From positions 1-15,955 of the forward strand of contig VGXD01000014.1 of assembly GCA_016873525.1 (NCBI GenBank): a stretch of DNA of 15,955 bases, in the 5' to 3' direction. This DNA comes from Nitrospira sp. GTDB lineage: Bacteria > Nitrospirota > Nitrospiria > Nitrospirales > Nitrospiraceae. A program made the translations under genes and the position numbers. The notes beneath the pieces are model-generated. The model made no database searches. It had not been told where the DNA came from and worked only from the letters and a program-made list of their open reading frames with translations. Below are positions 1 through 6,112 of this stretch, piece after piece (position 1 is the stretch's first letter; every line of letters starts with the position of its first letter).

Positions 1-861
1 AAGACTTGTGTTTCTTTTCTTGCCTATAGCCTCGTGTCTCTCGCCTCCAGCCTGATCGCCATCTCATCCCTCCAGGCCGATCATGACACCATCCTCCATG
101 ATCCCTGGGAGCCGCAGATCGAGGCGGAACGGCTTGCCGCCCAGGACGTCCCCGAAGGCATGGTTCCCGTGCCGGCCGGGTGGTTCCCGATGGGCAGCGA
201 CCACTACAAGGACGTGGATGCCGGCCCGCAGGAGCAACCGCAGCGATGGGTCTACCTGGACGCCTTCGACATGGACCGGTACGAAGTATCCAACATCCAC
301 TACCTCCGCTTCGTGCTGGCGACCGGCGCAGCCTGGCCGTCCTTTTGGAAACAGGCCCCCTTCCAGGAGAAGATCGCGTTTCATGCCGTGATCGGGGTGA
401 GCTGGGTCGAGGCCGACGCCTATTGCCGCTGGGCCGGCAAACGGCTGCCGACCGAGGCCGAATGGGAAAAAGCGGCGCGAGGGACGGACGGACGCCTCTT
501 CCCCTGGGGGAACCAGCCGGCCGGGTGGTTGCGCAGCAATATCGCCCATCCGGGATCGAAGCGAGGGGTCAAGTACCCGCCCCTGGCCAACGTGGAGCGG
601 TACGATCGTGGCGTAAGCCCCTACGGGGTCTATCAAATGGCCGGCAACGCCGCAGAGTGGGTGGCGGACTGGTTCGACCCGGAATATTACCAGTACGGCA
701 CCGGCTTCAATCCGACCGGACCGGAGTTCGGCGAGGACCGGGTGTATCGGGGAGGCTCCTGGAACGAAGACCCCGAAGTCGCCCGCTCGGCCGGGCGAGG
801 CGCAAAGCCCCCCGACCACCGCAGCTATCTCATTGGGTTTCGTTGCGCCAGATCGCGCTGA
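1..861 (+). CDS. Secreted SUMF1/FGE-fold protein, 5' end outside window
   Basis: The frame is open to the left edge. The first start codon inside the window is GTG at 34, but the residues before it (from base 1) continue a hydrophobic stretch ending SSLQA-DHD, like a signal peptide whose positively charged start lies upstream, so I treat the gene as 5' partial. Counting from GTG34, residues 41-273 form a formylglycine-generating-enzyme/sulfatase-modifying-factor domain: PVPAGWFPMGS, KRLPTEAEWEKAARG (136-150), PWGN, GNAAEWVADW (204-213) and RVYRGGSW (236-243). The C-terminal part (RSAGRGAKPPDHRSYLIGFRCAR) has the family's usual ending but not the closely spaced cysteine pair of true FGE, so sulfatase activation is unlikely. 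It is probably a periplasmic member of the wider FGE/EgtB/PvdO superfamily with unknown substrate. The next gene follows after 43 nt and may be co-transcribed. Confidence 0.85.
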   Translation, partial: KTCVSFLAYSLVSLASSLIAISSLQADHDTILHDPWEPQIEAERLAAQDVPEGMVPVPAGWFPMGSDHYKDVDAGPQEQPQRWVYLDAFDMDRYEVSNIHYLRFVLATGAAWPSFWKQAPFQEKIAFHAVIGVSWVEADAYCRWAGKRLPTEAEWEKAARGTDGRLFPWGNQPAGWLRSNIAHPGSKRGVKYPPLANVERYDRGVSPYGVYQMAGNAAEWVADWFDPEYYQYGTGFNPTGPEFGEDRVYRGGSWNEDPEVARSAGRGAKPPDHRSYLIGFRCARSR

Positions 862-904
862 GCCGTTGGATCAAGACCGGAGGGCACGGAGCAATGGTGG
901 TGTC

Positions 905-1510
905 ATGCTAGGGCCGATACGCCGATGGATGAGCCTGCTCCTCCTCTCTGCCGCCTGCTCGGCCAACGGAGCGGCGGCCTGGGCGCTGGAATTTTCGGCG
1001 GATCAAATCACGCGGATCGACGGACACAGCCACAAAGCCAATCTCTATTACCGCGACGACATGTGGCGCCTGGAACACCACGAGCTGGGGCCGGTCAACG
1101 TCACGATCGTCCGGAAAGACAAGCAGGTGATGTGGTTGCTGCTCTCCCGCATGAAACACTTCAAGACCCTGCCCTACGATCCCGAACAGGCACCGAAGGT
1201 GCACGAGACGCTGGAGGGGGAAGTGGCGCGGGAAGAGATCGGAACCGAAACGTTGGACGGGCACCCCACGACCTTGTACCAGGTGACTGTGCGGAAGGGC
1301 GCCGGGGACGAGGTCTATTACCAGTGGCTGGCGAACGACATCAAATTTCCCCTGAAGCTGGCCAGGAAAGATGGCAGTTGGGTGGTGGAATACAAGCACG
1401 TCAAGCTGCGCATCCTGTCGGACTACTTATTCCAACTGCCCGTGAATTTCCAACCGCTGGAAGAGTTCGGCCGGGACAAAAACCACGACCAGCCAGACCC
1501 GAAGATGTAA
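905..1510 (+). CDS. LolA/DUF4412-like periplasmic or lipoprotein
   Basis: This 201-residue protein starts at ATG 905, preceded by GGTGGT; the frame is open further upstream, but those codons overlap the previous gene and do not look like a signal sequence. Residues 1-27 (RRW, then MSLLLLSAAC, then ANGAAAWA) form a signal peptide. Cleavage could be after AWA-LEF, or a lipobox-like SAAC could make it a lipoprotein with Cys18. The mature part has the alternating-strand look of LolA-fold proteins, with segments typical of DUF4412: LYYRDDMWRLE, VTIVRKDKQVMWLLL, and a C-terminal LPVNFQPLEEF. Such proteins bind lipids or hydrophobic ligands in the periplasm; the specific role here is unknown. It follows the FGE-fold gene by 43 nt, and its stop is one base before the next start, which suggests one transcription unit. 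The family call rests on pattern resemblance only. Confidence 0.8.
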   Translation: MLGPIRRWMSLLLLSAACSANGAAAWALEFSADQITRIDGHSHKANLYYRDDMWRLEHHELGPVNVTIVRKDKQVMWLLLSRMKHFKTLPYDPEQAPKVHETLEGEVAREEIGTETLDGHPTTLYQVTVRKGAGDEVYYQWLANDIKFPLKLARKDGSWVVEYKHVKLRILSDYLFQLPVNFQPLEEFGRDKNHDQPDPKM

Positions 1511-1511
1511 G

Positions 1512-2015
1512 ATGGACCTCAGTATCTGGATTCCAGAGTCGGACGATATGGCCGCCCAAGCCGCGCTCAGCTTGGCAAGGCAGGCGCCGGCTTGCCGAAT
1601 CCTTACAGGCCAGGGAGCGCGCCGAACCCACCTGGCGGTCTTTGCCGACCTGCCTCGGTCCCTCGACCTGGCGGTGCGGCTCTTCGGCGAAGCGATCAAC
1701 CTCCCGGCCGTCCGCGCCACCATCAACGGACGGCCGGTCGAAAACCTGACGAAGTTCTGGACCGCCCTGATTTGCTACCACGAGAGCCTCGGAGAACAAG
1801 ACCCGCAAGCCTATTGCCTTCGCCGAACCGGTCGGCTCGGCAAGATTGACGGATGCCCCGACCGAGCCTGCTTGACCCATTGCCAGTTTATCTGCACCCG
1901 CTGCCTTCAAATTGTCCGCGAAAGCGGGGCGCTGCCGGTGTCGGCCCAGCTTCAGACAATCGCCCGGCAAGCCGAAGTGGAGTGGTGCCCCAACCTCACC
2001 CTGCCCCAGGCCTAA
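1512..2015 (+). CDS. Cysteine-rich hypothetical protein, coupled to upstream gene
   Basis: This 167-residue soluble protein is not one I recognise. Its ATG lies one base after the stop of the preceding gene and has no convincing ribosome-binding site of its own, which points to translational coupling. The N-terminal 90 residues (LSIWIPESDDMAAQAALSLA, then AVFADLPRSLDLAVRLFGEA) look like a compact alpha/beta domain with no signal peptide. The C-terminal part carries nine cysteines overall, with a dense block C115-x4-C120-x3-C124-x3-C128-x2-C131 and a later C159. The spacing suggests a metal site (zinc or Fe-S), but no standard ferredoxin or zinc-finger pattern fits exactly. A 157-nt gap separates it from the next gene, so it probably ends this operon. 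Confidence 0.72.
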   Translation: MDLSIWIPESDDMAAQAALSLARQAPACRILTGQGARRTHLAVFADLPRSLDLAVRLFGEAINLPAVRATINGRPVENLTKFWTALICYHESLGEQDPQAYCLRRTGRLGKIDGCPDRACLTHCQFICTRCLQIVRESGALPVSAQLQTIARQAEVEWCPNLTLPQA

Positions 2016-2042
2016 CGCCTCGCCCCTCCTGTCCTTAGTCTG

Positions 2043-2057
2043 GTAGGCCGAAGGCCC
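2043..2057 (+). terminator. Possible hairpin downstream of the cysteine-rich gene
   Basis: TAGGCC-GAA-GGCC(C)TA forms a short GC-rich stem with a three-base loop about 30 nt after the stop of the cysteine-rich gene. There is no T-tract, so it is at best a weak terminator or transcript end. Confidence 0.25.
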
Positions 2058-2068
2058 TATTCCATCGT

Positions 2069-2082
2069 TTGATGAACATCAC
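2069..2082. promoter_or_regulatory. FNR-type box upstream of barrel gene
   Basis: TTGAT-GAAC-ATCAC matches 9 of the 10 defined bases of the FNR consensus TTGAT-N4-ATCAA. If transcription starts near 2139, as judged from a TAGAGT at 2127-2132, the box is centred at about -63.5. The gene for a Crp/Fnr-family regulator lies about 1.1 kb downstream (start 3210). Binding is inferred. Confidence 0.5.
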
Positions 2083-2090
2083 GGGCCCTT

Positions 2091-2132
2091 CCGTCATTCG
2101 TCAAGGCTGCAGACGCCGCCCTGGACTAGAGT
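2091..2132 (+). promoter_or_regulatory. Candidate class II Fnr-dependent promoter of barrel gene
   Basis: CCGTC-ATTC-GTCAA (2091-2104) is a half-conserved Fnr/FixK box. Its core, CATTCGTCAAGG, recurs exactly in the box before the hemerythrin gene. A -10-like TAGAGT lies at 2127-2132. This places the box centre about 41.5 bases before the expected start near 2139, the classical class II spacing. The assignment is inferred from spacing and resemblance. Confidence 0.42.
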
Positions 2133-2152
2133 GCTTTCATCTTTTTCTCTAG
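2126..2152. repeat. Inverted repeat CTAGAG / CTCTAG
   Basis: CTAGAG (2126-2131) and CTCTAG (2147-2152) are perfect 6-base arms around a T-rich 15-base spacer, straddling the predicted transcription start of the barrel gene. It may be an operator or a 5'-UTR hairpin; function is unknown. Confidence 0.3.
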
Positions 2153-2172
2153 CTCTAACCAGGGGGGACATT

Positions 2173-2841
2173 ATGGACGGAACCATGAAGAGATTCAGAC
2201 GGGCAGGCCTCTGGGCCGTACTGCTGGCAACGGCGGTGACCGCACTACCGGCTGTGGCATCAGCCGAAGAGAATCAGGTATTCTTCAGAGGCGGATTTGC
2301 ACAAGCTGCCACTGGCCGTCAGAATCAACTTTTCACCGACACGTACAACATACTCGGAGCTGGGAATAATGCGGGAGGGACCGGCTGGTACATCGGCGCT
2401 GGCTTAGATCAAGCGATGCACAAGAACTTCCTCGGCTTCAAGGGCATGTCCTTGCTGGGAGAACTCGGCATCGAGTTCAAGTCATTCGCTTCCAACACCG
2501 TGACCTCTGCAACAGCCTTAAGCCCAGTAAACAGAAATGCGCCAGCGAAAGTCCAAATCACTATGTTGACTGTGGACGTGTCACCTAAACTTAAGTTCCG
2601 CGAAGGTGAGAAGCTTCGTCCATGGGTCATTCCGGTCGGCCTGGATTTTCACGTGATCAGCCCTCCCGGCAACCAAGCGGGCTATCTGGACATTGGTGTC
2701 CAACAGGGTGTGGGCATTGAATATAACGTCTGGGGCCCGGTGAATCTTGGCCTGGATGGACGCTACCATTGGGCTGCCAACATGACCAACACCGTGAATA
2801 ACTTCGGCACGGTCGGGGCCTACGTGGGTATCCTGTACTAA
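2173..2841 (+). CDS. Outer-membrane beta-barrel protein
   Basis: Start is ATG 2173, with AGGGGGG (2161-2167) six bases ahead; an ATG at 2185 is the alternative. The 222-residue product begins with a signal peptide (MKRFRRAGLWAVLLATAVTA, cleavage near VASA-EENQ). The mature part of about 195 residues has alternating polar and hydrophobic strands with aromatic girdle positions: FFRGGFAQA, GWYIGAGLDQA, LLGELGIEFKSF, LTVDVSPKLKF, NLGLDGRYHWA. It ends GAYVGILY, with an aromatic last residue typical of barrels recognised by BamA. The size fits an 8-stranded OmpW/OmpX-type barrel. No cargo is evident. Base composition is visibly less GC-rich than in the neighbouring genes. It has its own promoter region with Fnr-type boxes upstream, and four hairpins follow its stop, so it is probably monocistronic and oxygen- or redox-regulated. 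Confidence 0.82.
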   Translation: MDGTMKRFRRAGLWAVLLATAVTALPAVASAEENQVFFRGGFAQAATGRQNQLFTDTYNILGAGNNAGGTGWYIGAGLDQAMHKNFLGFKGMSLLGELGIEFKSFASNTVTSATALSPVNRNAPAKVQITMLTVDVSPKLKFREGEKLRPWVIPVGLDFHVISPPGNQAGYLDIGVQQGVGIEYNVWGPVNLGLDGRYHWAANMTNTVNNFGTVGAYVGILY

Positions 2842-2876
2842 AATTCGCTGTCTGCGGTTCTGTCGTCAACATTTTA

Positions 2877-3022
2877 CTGGCCTCAAGAGGCCAGGGCCGG
2901 TCCATCCTAAAAGGAAGAGGGTTGTGCCACCCTCTGGACGAAGTGGCGCCCCTCCCGCCACTTCGTCCTCCTCCTATCGCCGAGGTCGAGGGTTGTAGCA
3001 CTCTGCTACAGCCTTCGACCTC
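2877..3022 (+). repeat. Four adjacent RNA stem-loops
   Basis: Four hairpins follow one another after the barrel gene. They are 2877-2894 (CTGGCCT/AGGCCAG), 2916-2935 (AGAGGGT/ACCCTCT), 2936-2968 (a perfect 13-bp stem, GGACGAAGTGGCG with its complement, 7-nt loop) and 2982-3022 (19 bp, 3-nt loop, two G-U pairs). The second and third abut exactly. The G-U pairs in the fourth would be A-C mismatches on the other strand, so the structure suits + strand RNA. No T-tract follows. It could act as a transcript-stabilising 3' end, an attenuator before the regulator gene, or a REP-like palindrome cluster. Confidence 0.6.
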
Positions 3023-3140
3023 CGGTCGTCGCAAAGTACCTCAATGCCTCACCCACAAATGGGCCGATGGCTCTCATCCCTTACAATACAATCCTTAAAA
3101 ATCAGTCAGTTAAAAGATGTCCGTGTGAAGTCCTGAGTCA

Positions 3141-3166
3141 GGGAGGATGGTGTCATGCTTGCATAA
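3141..3166 (+). promoter_or_regulatory. Strong Shine-Dalgarno with minimal upstream ORF (ATG CTT GCA TAA)
   Basis: GGGAGG (3141-3146) sits 8 bases before ATG 3155, which opens a four-codon ORF ending at 3166. The same site is too close to ATG 3147, the longest in-frame start of the regulator gene. It may be a leader ORF controlling the regulator, or a chance match. Confidence 0.25.
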
Positions 3167-3209
3167 GTCGTTATGGCTGCTTCTGTCTCTTGTAGAGGTC
3201 ACTCACGGT

Positions 3210-3920
3210 ATGAAGCGGAAAACCAGCGTGGTTGAGGATTGCCAGGCTTGTGGACTTCGCCAAAAGTCTGTGGTCTGCGATTTGGCAGGCGATGACCTGG
3301 CCGAGTTCCAGAGGGGCAAGCACTCCTTTCACTACGATGCCAACCAGCCGGTCTTCTATGAAGGCCATACCTGCCTAGGCCTGTATTTGCTCTGCTCCGG
3401 CAAGGTCAAACTCACCCGCTCCTCGGCCCGAGGCCAACGGCAGATTGTGCGCATCCTGGATGGCGGCCAGTTGATCGAAAAACACGCATTCAAGGATGGC
3501 GCCCTCCACGAAACCACCTGCGAAACCATCGAGCCCTCCCAAATCTCTCTGATCGAAAAAGAAGCCTACCTCAGACTCATCCAACACAACCCGCAGCTGG
3601 CGGTGAAGCTCATCCAGCTCTTGAGTTGCGAGTTGGGCGCGCACATCGATCAGCTCGACCAATTCACGTTCAAGACCGCGCGCGAGCGGCTGGCCGGGCT
3701 GCTCCTGGAACTGGGCAATCGGTTCGGCGGGAAGACCGAGGACGGCATCCGCGTTGGCCCCACCCTCAAACGCGAAGAGGTCGCCGAGATGGCCGGCATC
3801 ACCGTCGAAACCGCCGTGCGTCTTCTCGGAACCTTCCGCGACGAGGGCCTGATCCGCCTCGACGGCAGGACCATTACCCTCCTGAACCCCGATCGTCTGA
3901 CCAGACTCGCCCGCCTGTGA
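3210..3920 (+). CDS. Crp/Fnr-family transcriptional regulator
   Basis: The frame is open from ATG 3147, but the extra 21 residues are hydrophobic and unlike a cytosolic regulator. I prefer ATG 3210 with AGAGGT (3194-3199) ahead of it, giving 236 residues, a normal family length. Residues about 30-135 form the cyclic-nucleotide-binding-type beta-roll (FYEGHTCLGLYLLCSGKVKL, then RQIVRILDGGQLI), followed by the dimer helix and a winged helix-turn-helix (LKREEVAEMAGITVETAVRLL, 187-206). The recognition helix ETAVR keeps the Glu and Arg that contact TTGA-type half-sites in FNR. The N-terminus has C11-x2-C14-x8-C23, similar to the FNR Fe-S region, but the usual central cysteine position seems to be Ser; C104 lies about nine residues earlier. 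Whether it binds a cluster is open. Candidate target boxes lie before both flanking genes. It has no fused sensor domain. Confidence 0.88.
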   Translation: MKRKTSVVEDCQACGLRQKSVVCDLAGDDLAEFQRGKHSFHYDANQPVFYEGHTCLGLYLLCSGKVKLTRSSARGQRQIVRILDGGQLIEKHAFKDGALHETTCETIEPSQISLIEKEAYLRLIQHNPQLAVKLIQLLSCELGAHIDQLDQFTFKTARERLAGLLLELGNRFGGKTEDGIRVGPTLKREEVAEMAGITVETAVRLLGTFRDEGLIRLDGRTITLLNPDRLTRLARL

Positions 3921-3975
3921 TCTTCGCTCGGCTGACGGCATTCTCCTGCCTGGGGCTCACGCCCCACCAAAAGCT

Positions 3976-3989
3976 TTGACATTCGTCAA
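3976..3989. promoter_or_regulatory. Perfect FNR/FixK-type palindrome upstream of hemerythrin gene
   Basis: TTGAC-ATTC-GTCAA is a perfect 5-4-5 palindrome of the FixK/DNR form, located just after the Crp/Fnr gene. A weak -10-like TTCTAT lies at 4011-4016, about where a class II activator would need it. The box shares CATTCGTCAAGG with the barrel-gene promoter. Regulation by the adjacent Crp/Fnr protein is inferred. Confidence 0.6.
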
Positions 3990-4098
3990 GGACCGGCTTA
4001 ACCGACTCCGTTCTATCCGCCTCATTTTTCTCGTAGCATCGTCCCCATACTTGGCCGAGTCCGCGCCTGCGCGCCCTTGCACCGGAGGACCGCGAGCC

Positions 4099-4593
4099 AT
4101 GATGCCCGATCCCCTTCATCTGCTCAAACGCGAACATGAGCTGATCCTGGACCACCTCCGCATGATCGAGACCACCGTTGCGCCGAGCCTTCTCCGACAC
4201 CATGCGCCGACGGAGCCGGAATGGAAGACCCTCCGTGAATTGTTCCGCTTCTTCACCGGCCGCGTGGCCATCCATTTCAACCGCGAGGCGGTTCTTATGG
4301 CCGCGCTCGGCCGTTCCTTCGGTCGGGAGCGGTCCGCACGACAGCAGTTTGAAGGCCTGCGGCGCGAACATCGCGCCTTGAGAACCGATGCGGTTGCGAT
4401 CAGAAAGAGACTCAAGGAAAAGACCGCGGCCGCCTCGGAGGTCGCCGACATCGATCCCTGCCGCATCCGATCCTTCGTTCAACGGTACCGCGCGCAACTC
4501 TCTTGCGAGGAGCGCATTTTGTTCGTGCTGGCAGACCTGCGACTGACCGCCGAGCAGAGGCGGCAGATCAGCCACCGCATGTTGCAGATATAA
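4099..4593 (+). CDS. Hemerythrin-like (HHE) domain protein
   Basis: ATG 4099 is chosen because GGAGGA (4084-4089) lies nine bases ahead; ATG 4102 is also possible. The 164-residue product is a single four-helix hemerythrin-type domain with no signal peptide. Likely iron ligands are H13 (KREHEL), H59 and E63 (HFNRE) and H91 (RREHRAL), with E137/E138 in CEERILF. The family normally has a further His a few residues before this final EE; here the segment is AQLSCEE, so one ligand seems missing or replaced. Hemerythrins of this class bind oxygen or NO, or take part in iron and redox sensing. The FixK-type palindrome about 110 nt upstream and the adjacent Crp/Fnr gene fit an oxygen- or NO-related role. 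The next gene has its own promoter. Confidence 0.83.
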   Translation: MMPDPLHLLKREHELILDHLRMIETTVAPSLLRHHAPTEPEWKTLRELFRFFTGRVAIHFNREAVLMAALGRSFGRERSARQQFEGLRREHRALRTDAVAIRKRLKEKTAAASEVADIDPCRIRSFVQRYRAQLSCEERILFVLADLRLTAEQRRQISHRMLQI

Positions 4594-4669
4594 TCCCATC
4601 CCGAAACGCCTTCTCCAACCCACTGAATACATATATAAATGCATCGGCTTCCCGGCGAAATGATATTCA

Positions 4670-4698
4670 TTCACAAATGGACGGGAATTAGATACAAT
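4670..4698 (+). promoter_or_regulatory. Sigma-70-like promoter for the PSP1/RicT gene
   Basis: TTCACA (4670-4675), a 17-base spacer and TACAAT (4693-4698) match the -35/-10 consensus at 5 of 6 bases each with ideal spacing, inside a locally AT-rich stretch (about 4625-4710). Transcription would start near 4705, giving a leader of about 20-30 nt. Confidence 0.6.
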
Positions 4699-4723
4699 CA
4701 CACGCTTAGCAATCGGATAGTGC

Positions 4724-5482
4724 ATGCCCTTTATGAGCCTACAGGAACTACAGGAAACCTTCCCCGCCACGATACGGATCGTGGATGTGAAGGTCCGGAA
4801 CCGCGGCGAGGCCAAGAAGATGGGAGCCGGTGAGGCCGCGCTTCGGGTCGGCGATCGCGTCATGCTGGAAATCAACCGCGACCTGACCTACGGGGTGGTG
4901 TGCAAGGAGCCCTACACCCTGCCCTTCATTCCGCCGATGCGCATCATGACCTCCATCTTGCGTCCTGCGACGGAAGCGGAGGCGGCGGTCATCGCCCGGC
5001 ATGAACGAATGGCGCAGGACGGCATGGCCTACTGTCGCGAACGGGCGGAATCGCTGGGCCTGCAGTTGAAGATGGTCGAGGTCTACGGTTCGTTCCGGAA
5101 GCGGGAGACCACGTTTATCTATACCTCCGAAGATCGCATCGACTTCCGCCAGTTGGTGAAAGACCTGGCCCGCCGATTCGGCGGCCGGATCGAGATGCGG
5201 CACATCGGGACGCGGGAAGAAGCCAAACGGATGGGCGGCGTCGATAGTTGCGGACTCACCCTCTGCTGCACCGCCTTTATGACCGATTTCAAGCCGGTCA
5301 GCGTCAAGAAGGCGCGCCACTTCGACATGCCGGCCAGTGAAACCCGTCTGATCGGCATCTGCGGCCGGCTCAAGTGCTGCCTGATGTTCGAGGAGATGGA
5401 AGCCAAGGCCGCAGGCGGCACGCCTCCCGCCCCGTCTCTGATCAATCCGACTCGCCAGACAGCGCCGTCATCGAAACAGTGA
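4724..5482 (+). CDS. ricT: PSP1 domain protein, RicT/YaaT-like
   Basis: The 252-residue protein has the PSP1 C-terminal domain and overall length of RicT (YaaT). ATG 4724 and ATG 4733 are both possible starts; GGA at 4715 slightly favours the first. Family hallmarks are DRVMLEINRDLTYGVV near residues 44-59, FIYTSEDRIDFRQLVKDLA (131-149), RIEMRHIGTREEAKRMGG and the cysteine motifs C176-x4-CC181/182 and C213-x4-CC218/219 in VDSCGLTLCC and CGRLKCCLMFE. In Bacillus, RicT acts with RicA and RicF in RNA maturation and phosphorelay control, and the complex carries [4Fe-4S] clusters bound through such cysteines; all six cysteines are present here. In Gram-negatives the role is unclear. No RicA, RicF or holB gene is adjacent. 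The last 25 residues are a Pro/Thr/Ser-rich tail. Confidence 0.85.
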   Translation: MPFMSLQELQETFPATIRIVDVKVRNRGEAKKMGAGEAALRVGDRVMLEINRDLTYGVVCKEPYTLPFIPPMRIMTSILRPATEAEAAVIARHERMAQDGMAYCRERAESLGLQLKMVEVYGSFRKRETTFIYTSEDRIDFRQLVKDLARRFGGRIEMRHIGTREEAKRMGGVDSCGLTLCCTAFMTDFKPVSVKKARHFDMPASETRLIGICGRLKCCLMFEEMEAKAAGGTPPAPSLINPTRQTAPSSKQ

Positions 5483-5573
5483 CGGACCCATGATTCGCCG
5501 ACGACTGACTCCTTGGCATTCGTTCCACCCATGAGCCAAGACTCGCTCAACGCATGAGTCGACTCCTTTTCTT

Positions 5574-6047
5574 ATGACGATCATCCTGGTCTGGTTCCAC
5601 TTCCTGGCGGCGGTGCTCTGGATCGGCGGCGCGCTGTTCCTCTCGCTGGTCCTCGTGCCGATCTTGAAACAGGACCCCTTTGCCGCACAGCGCGGCCCCT
5701 TGTTTCGGGCCATCGCCGGCCGGTTTCGCACGGCGGTCTGGACCGCCGTGATCGTGCTGGTCGTGACCGGCGCCCTCCTTTTGCATCGGCGGAGCGACTT
5801 GCTGGCCCCGACAACCTGGCCCTTGTGGGTTCAAGTGAAATTGTTCTTGGTCGGCTTACTGACCGGCCTGACGATCCTCCACGACTTCTGGCTGGGACCG
5901 AAAGTGGGGCGCCTGCTGCGAGCCCCTCACCACGCGCATACTCCGGCAGAAACTCTCCTGATCCGCTTCTCTCCTTGGGTCGCCCGCCTGGGGCTGCTGC
6001 TGGCCCTTGCCGTGCTCCTCGCCGCCGCAGCCCTCGTGCGGTCCTAA
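5574..6047 (+). CDS. CopD-like integral membrane protein
   Basis: This 157-residue protein has four predicted membrane segments (about residues 3-28, 53-71, 87-104 and 134-155). The first contains WFHFLAAVLWIGG, the hallmark of CopD-type and related small membrane families, with His9 in the membrane; a second His (H103) lies at the end of helix three. CopD proteins are linked to copper import across the inner membrane or bind heme or metal through such histidines; this short form is not tested for either. ATG 5574 has no clear ribosome-binding site. A seven-codon ORF starting at 5554 overlaps it at TTATGA and could couple translation. It is 91 nt downstream of the PSP1 gene on the same strand and faces the cytochrome c gene tail to tail. 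Confidence 0.7.
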   Translation: MTIILVWFHFLAAVLWIGGALFLSLVLVPILKQDPFAAQRGPLFRAIAGRFRTAVWTAVIVLVVTGALLLHRRSDLLAPTTWPLWVQVKLFLVGLLTGLTILHDFWLGPKVGRLLRAPHHAHTPAETLLIRFSPWVARLGLLLALAVLLAAAALVRS

Positions 6048-6079
6048 GAACCGCCCGGCGCAACGGCACGGTCGCAGCC

Positions 6080-6095
6080 GAGGCCTCTGGGCCTC
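6080..6095. terminator. Possible bidirectional hairpin between convergent genes
   Basis: GAGGCC-TCTG-GGCCTC forms a 6-bp GC-rich stem with a four-base loop in the 65-nt gap between the CopD-like gene and the cytochrome c gene. No T-tract follows on either strand, so termination is only suggested. Confidence 0.3.
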
Positions 6096-6112
6096 AATCA
6101 CCCAGACAGGGG

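Noticed and set aside
3874..4875. 333-codon open frame on the - strand
   Set aside because: It runs antisense through the hemerythrin gene and into the PSP1 gene, crossing an AT-rich promoter region; the + strand genes have real motifs and ribosome-binding sites.
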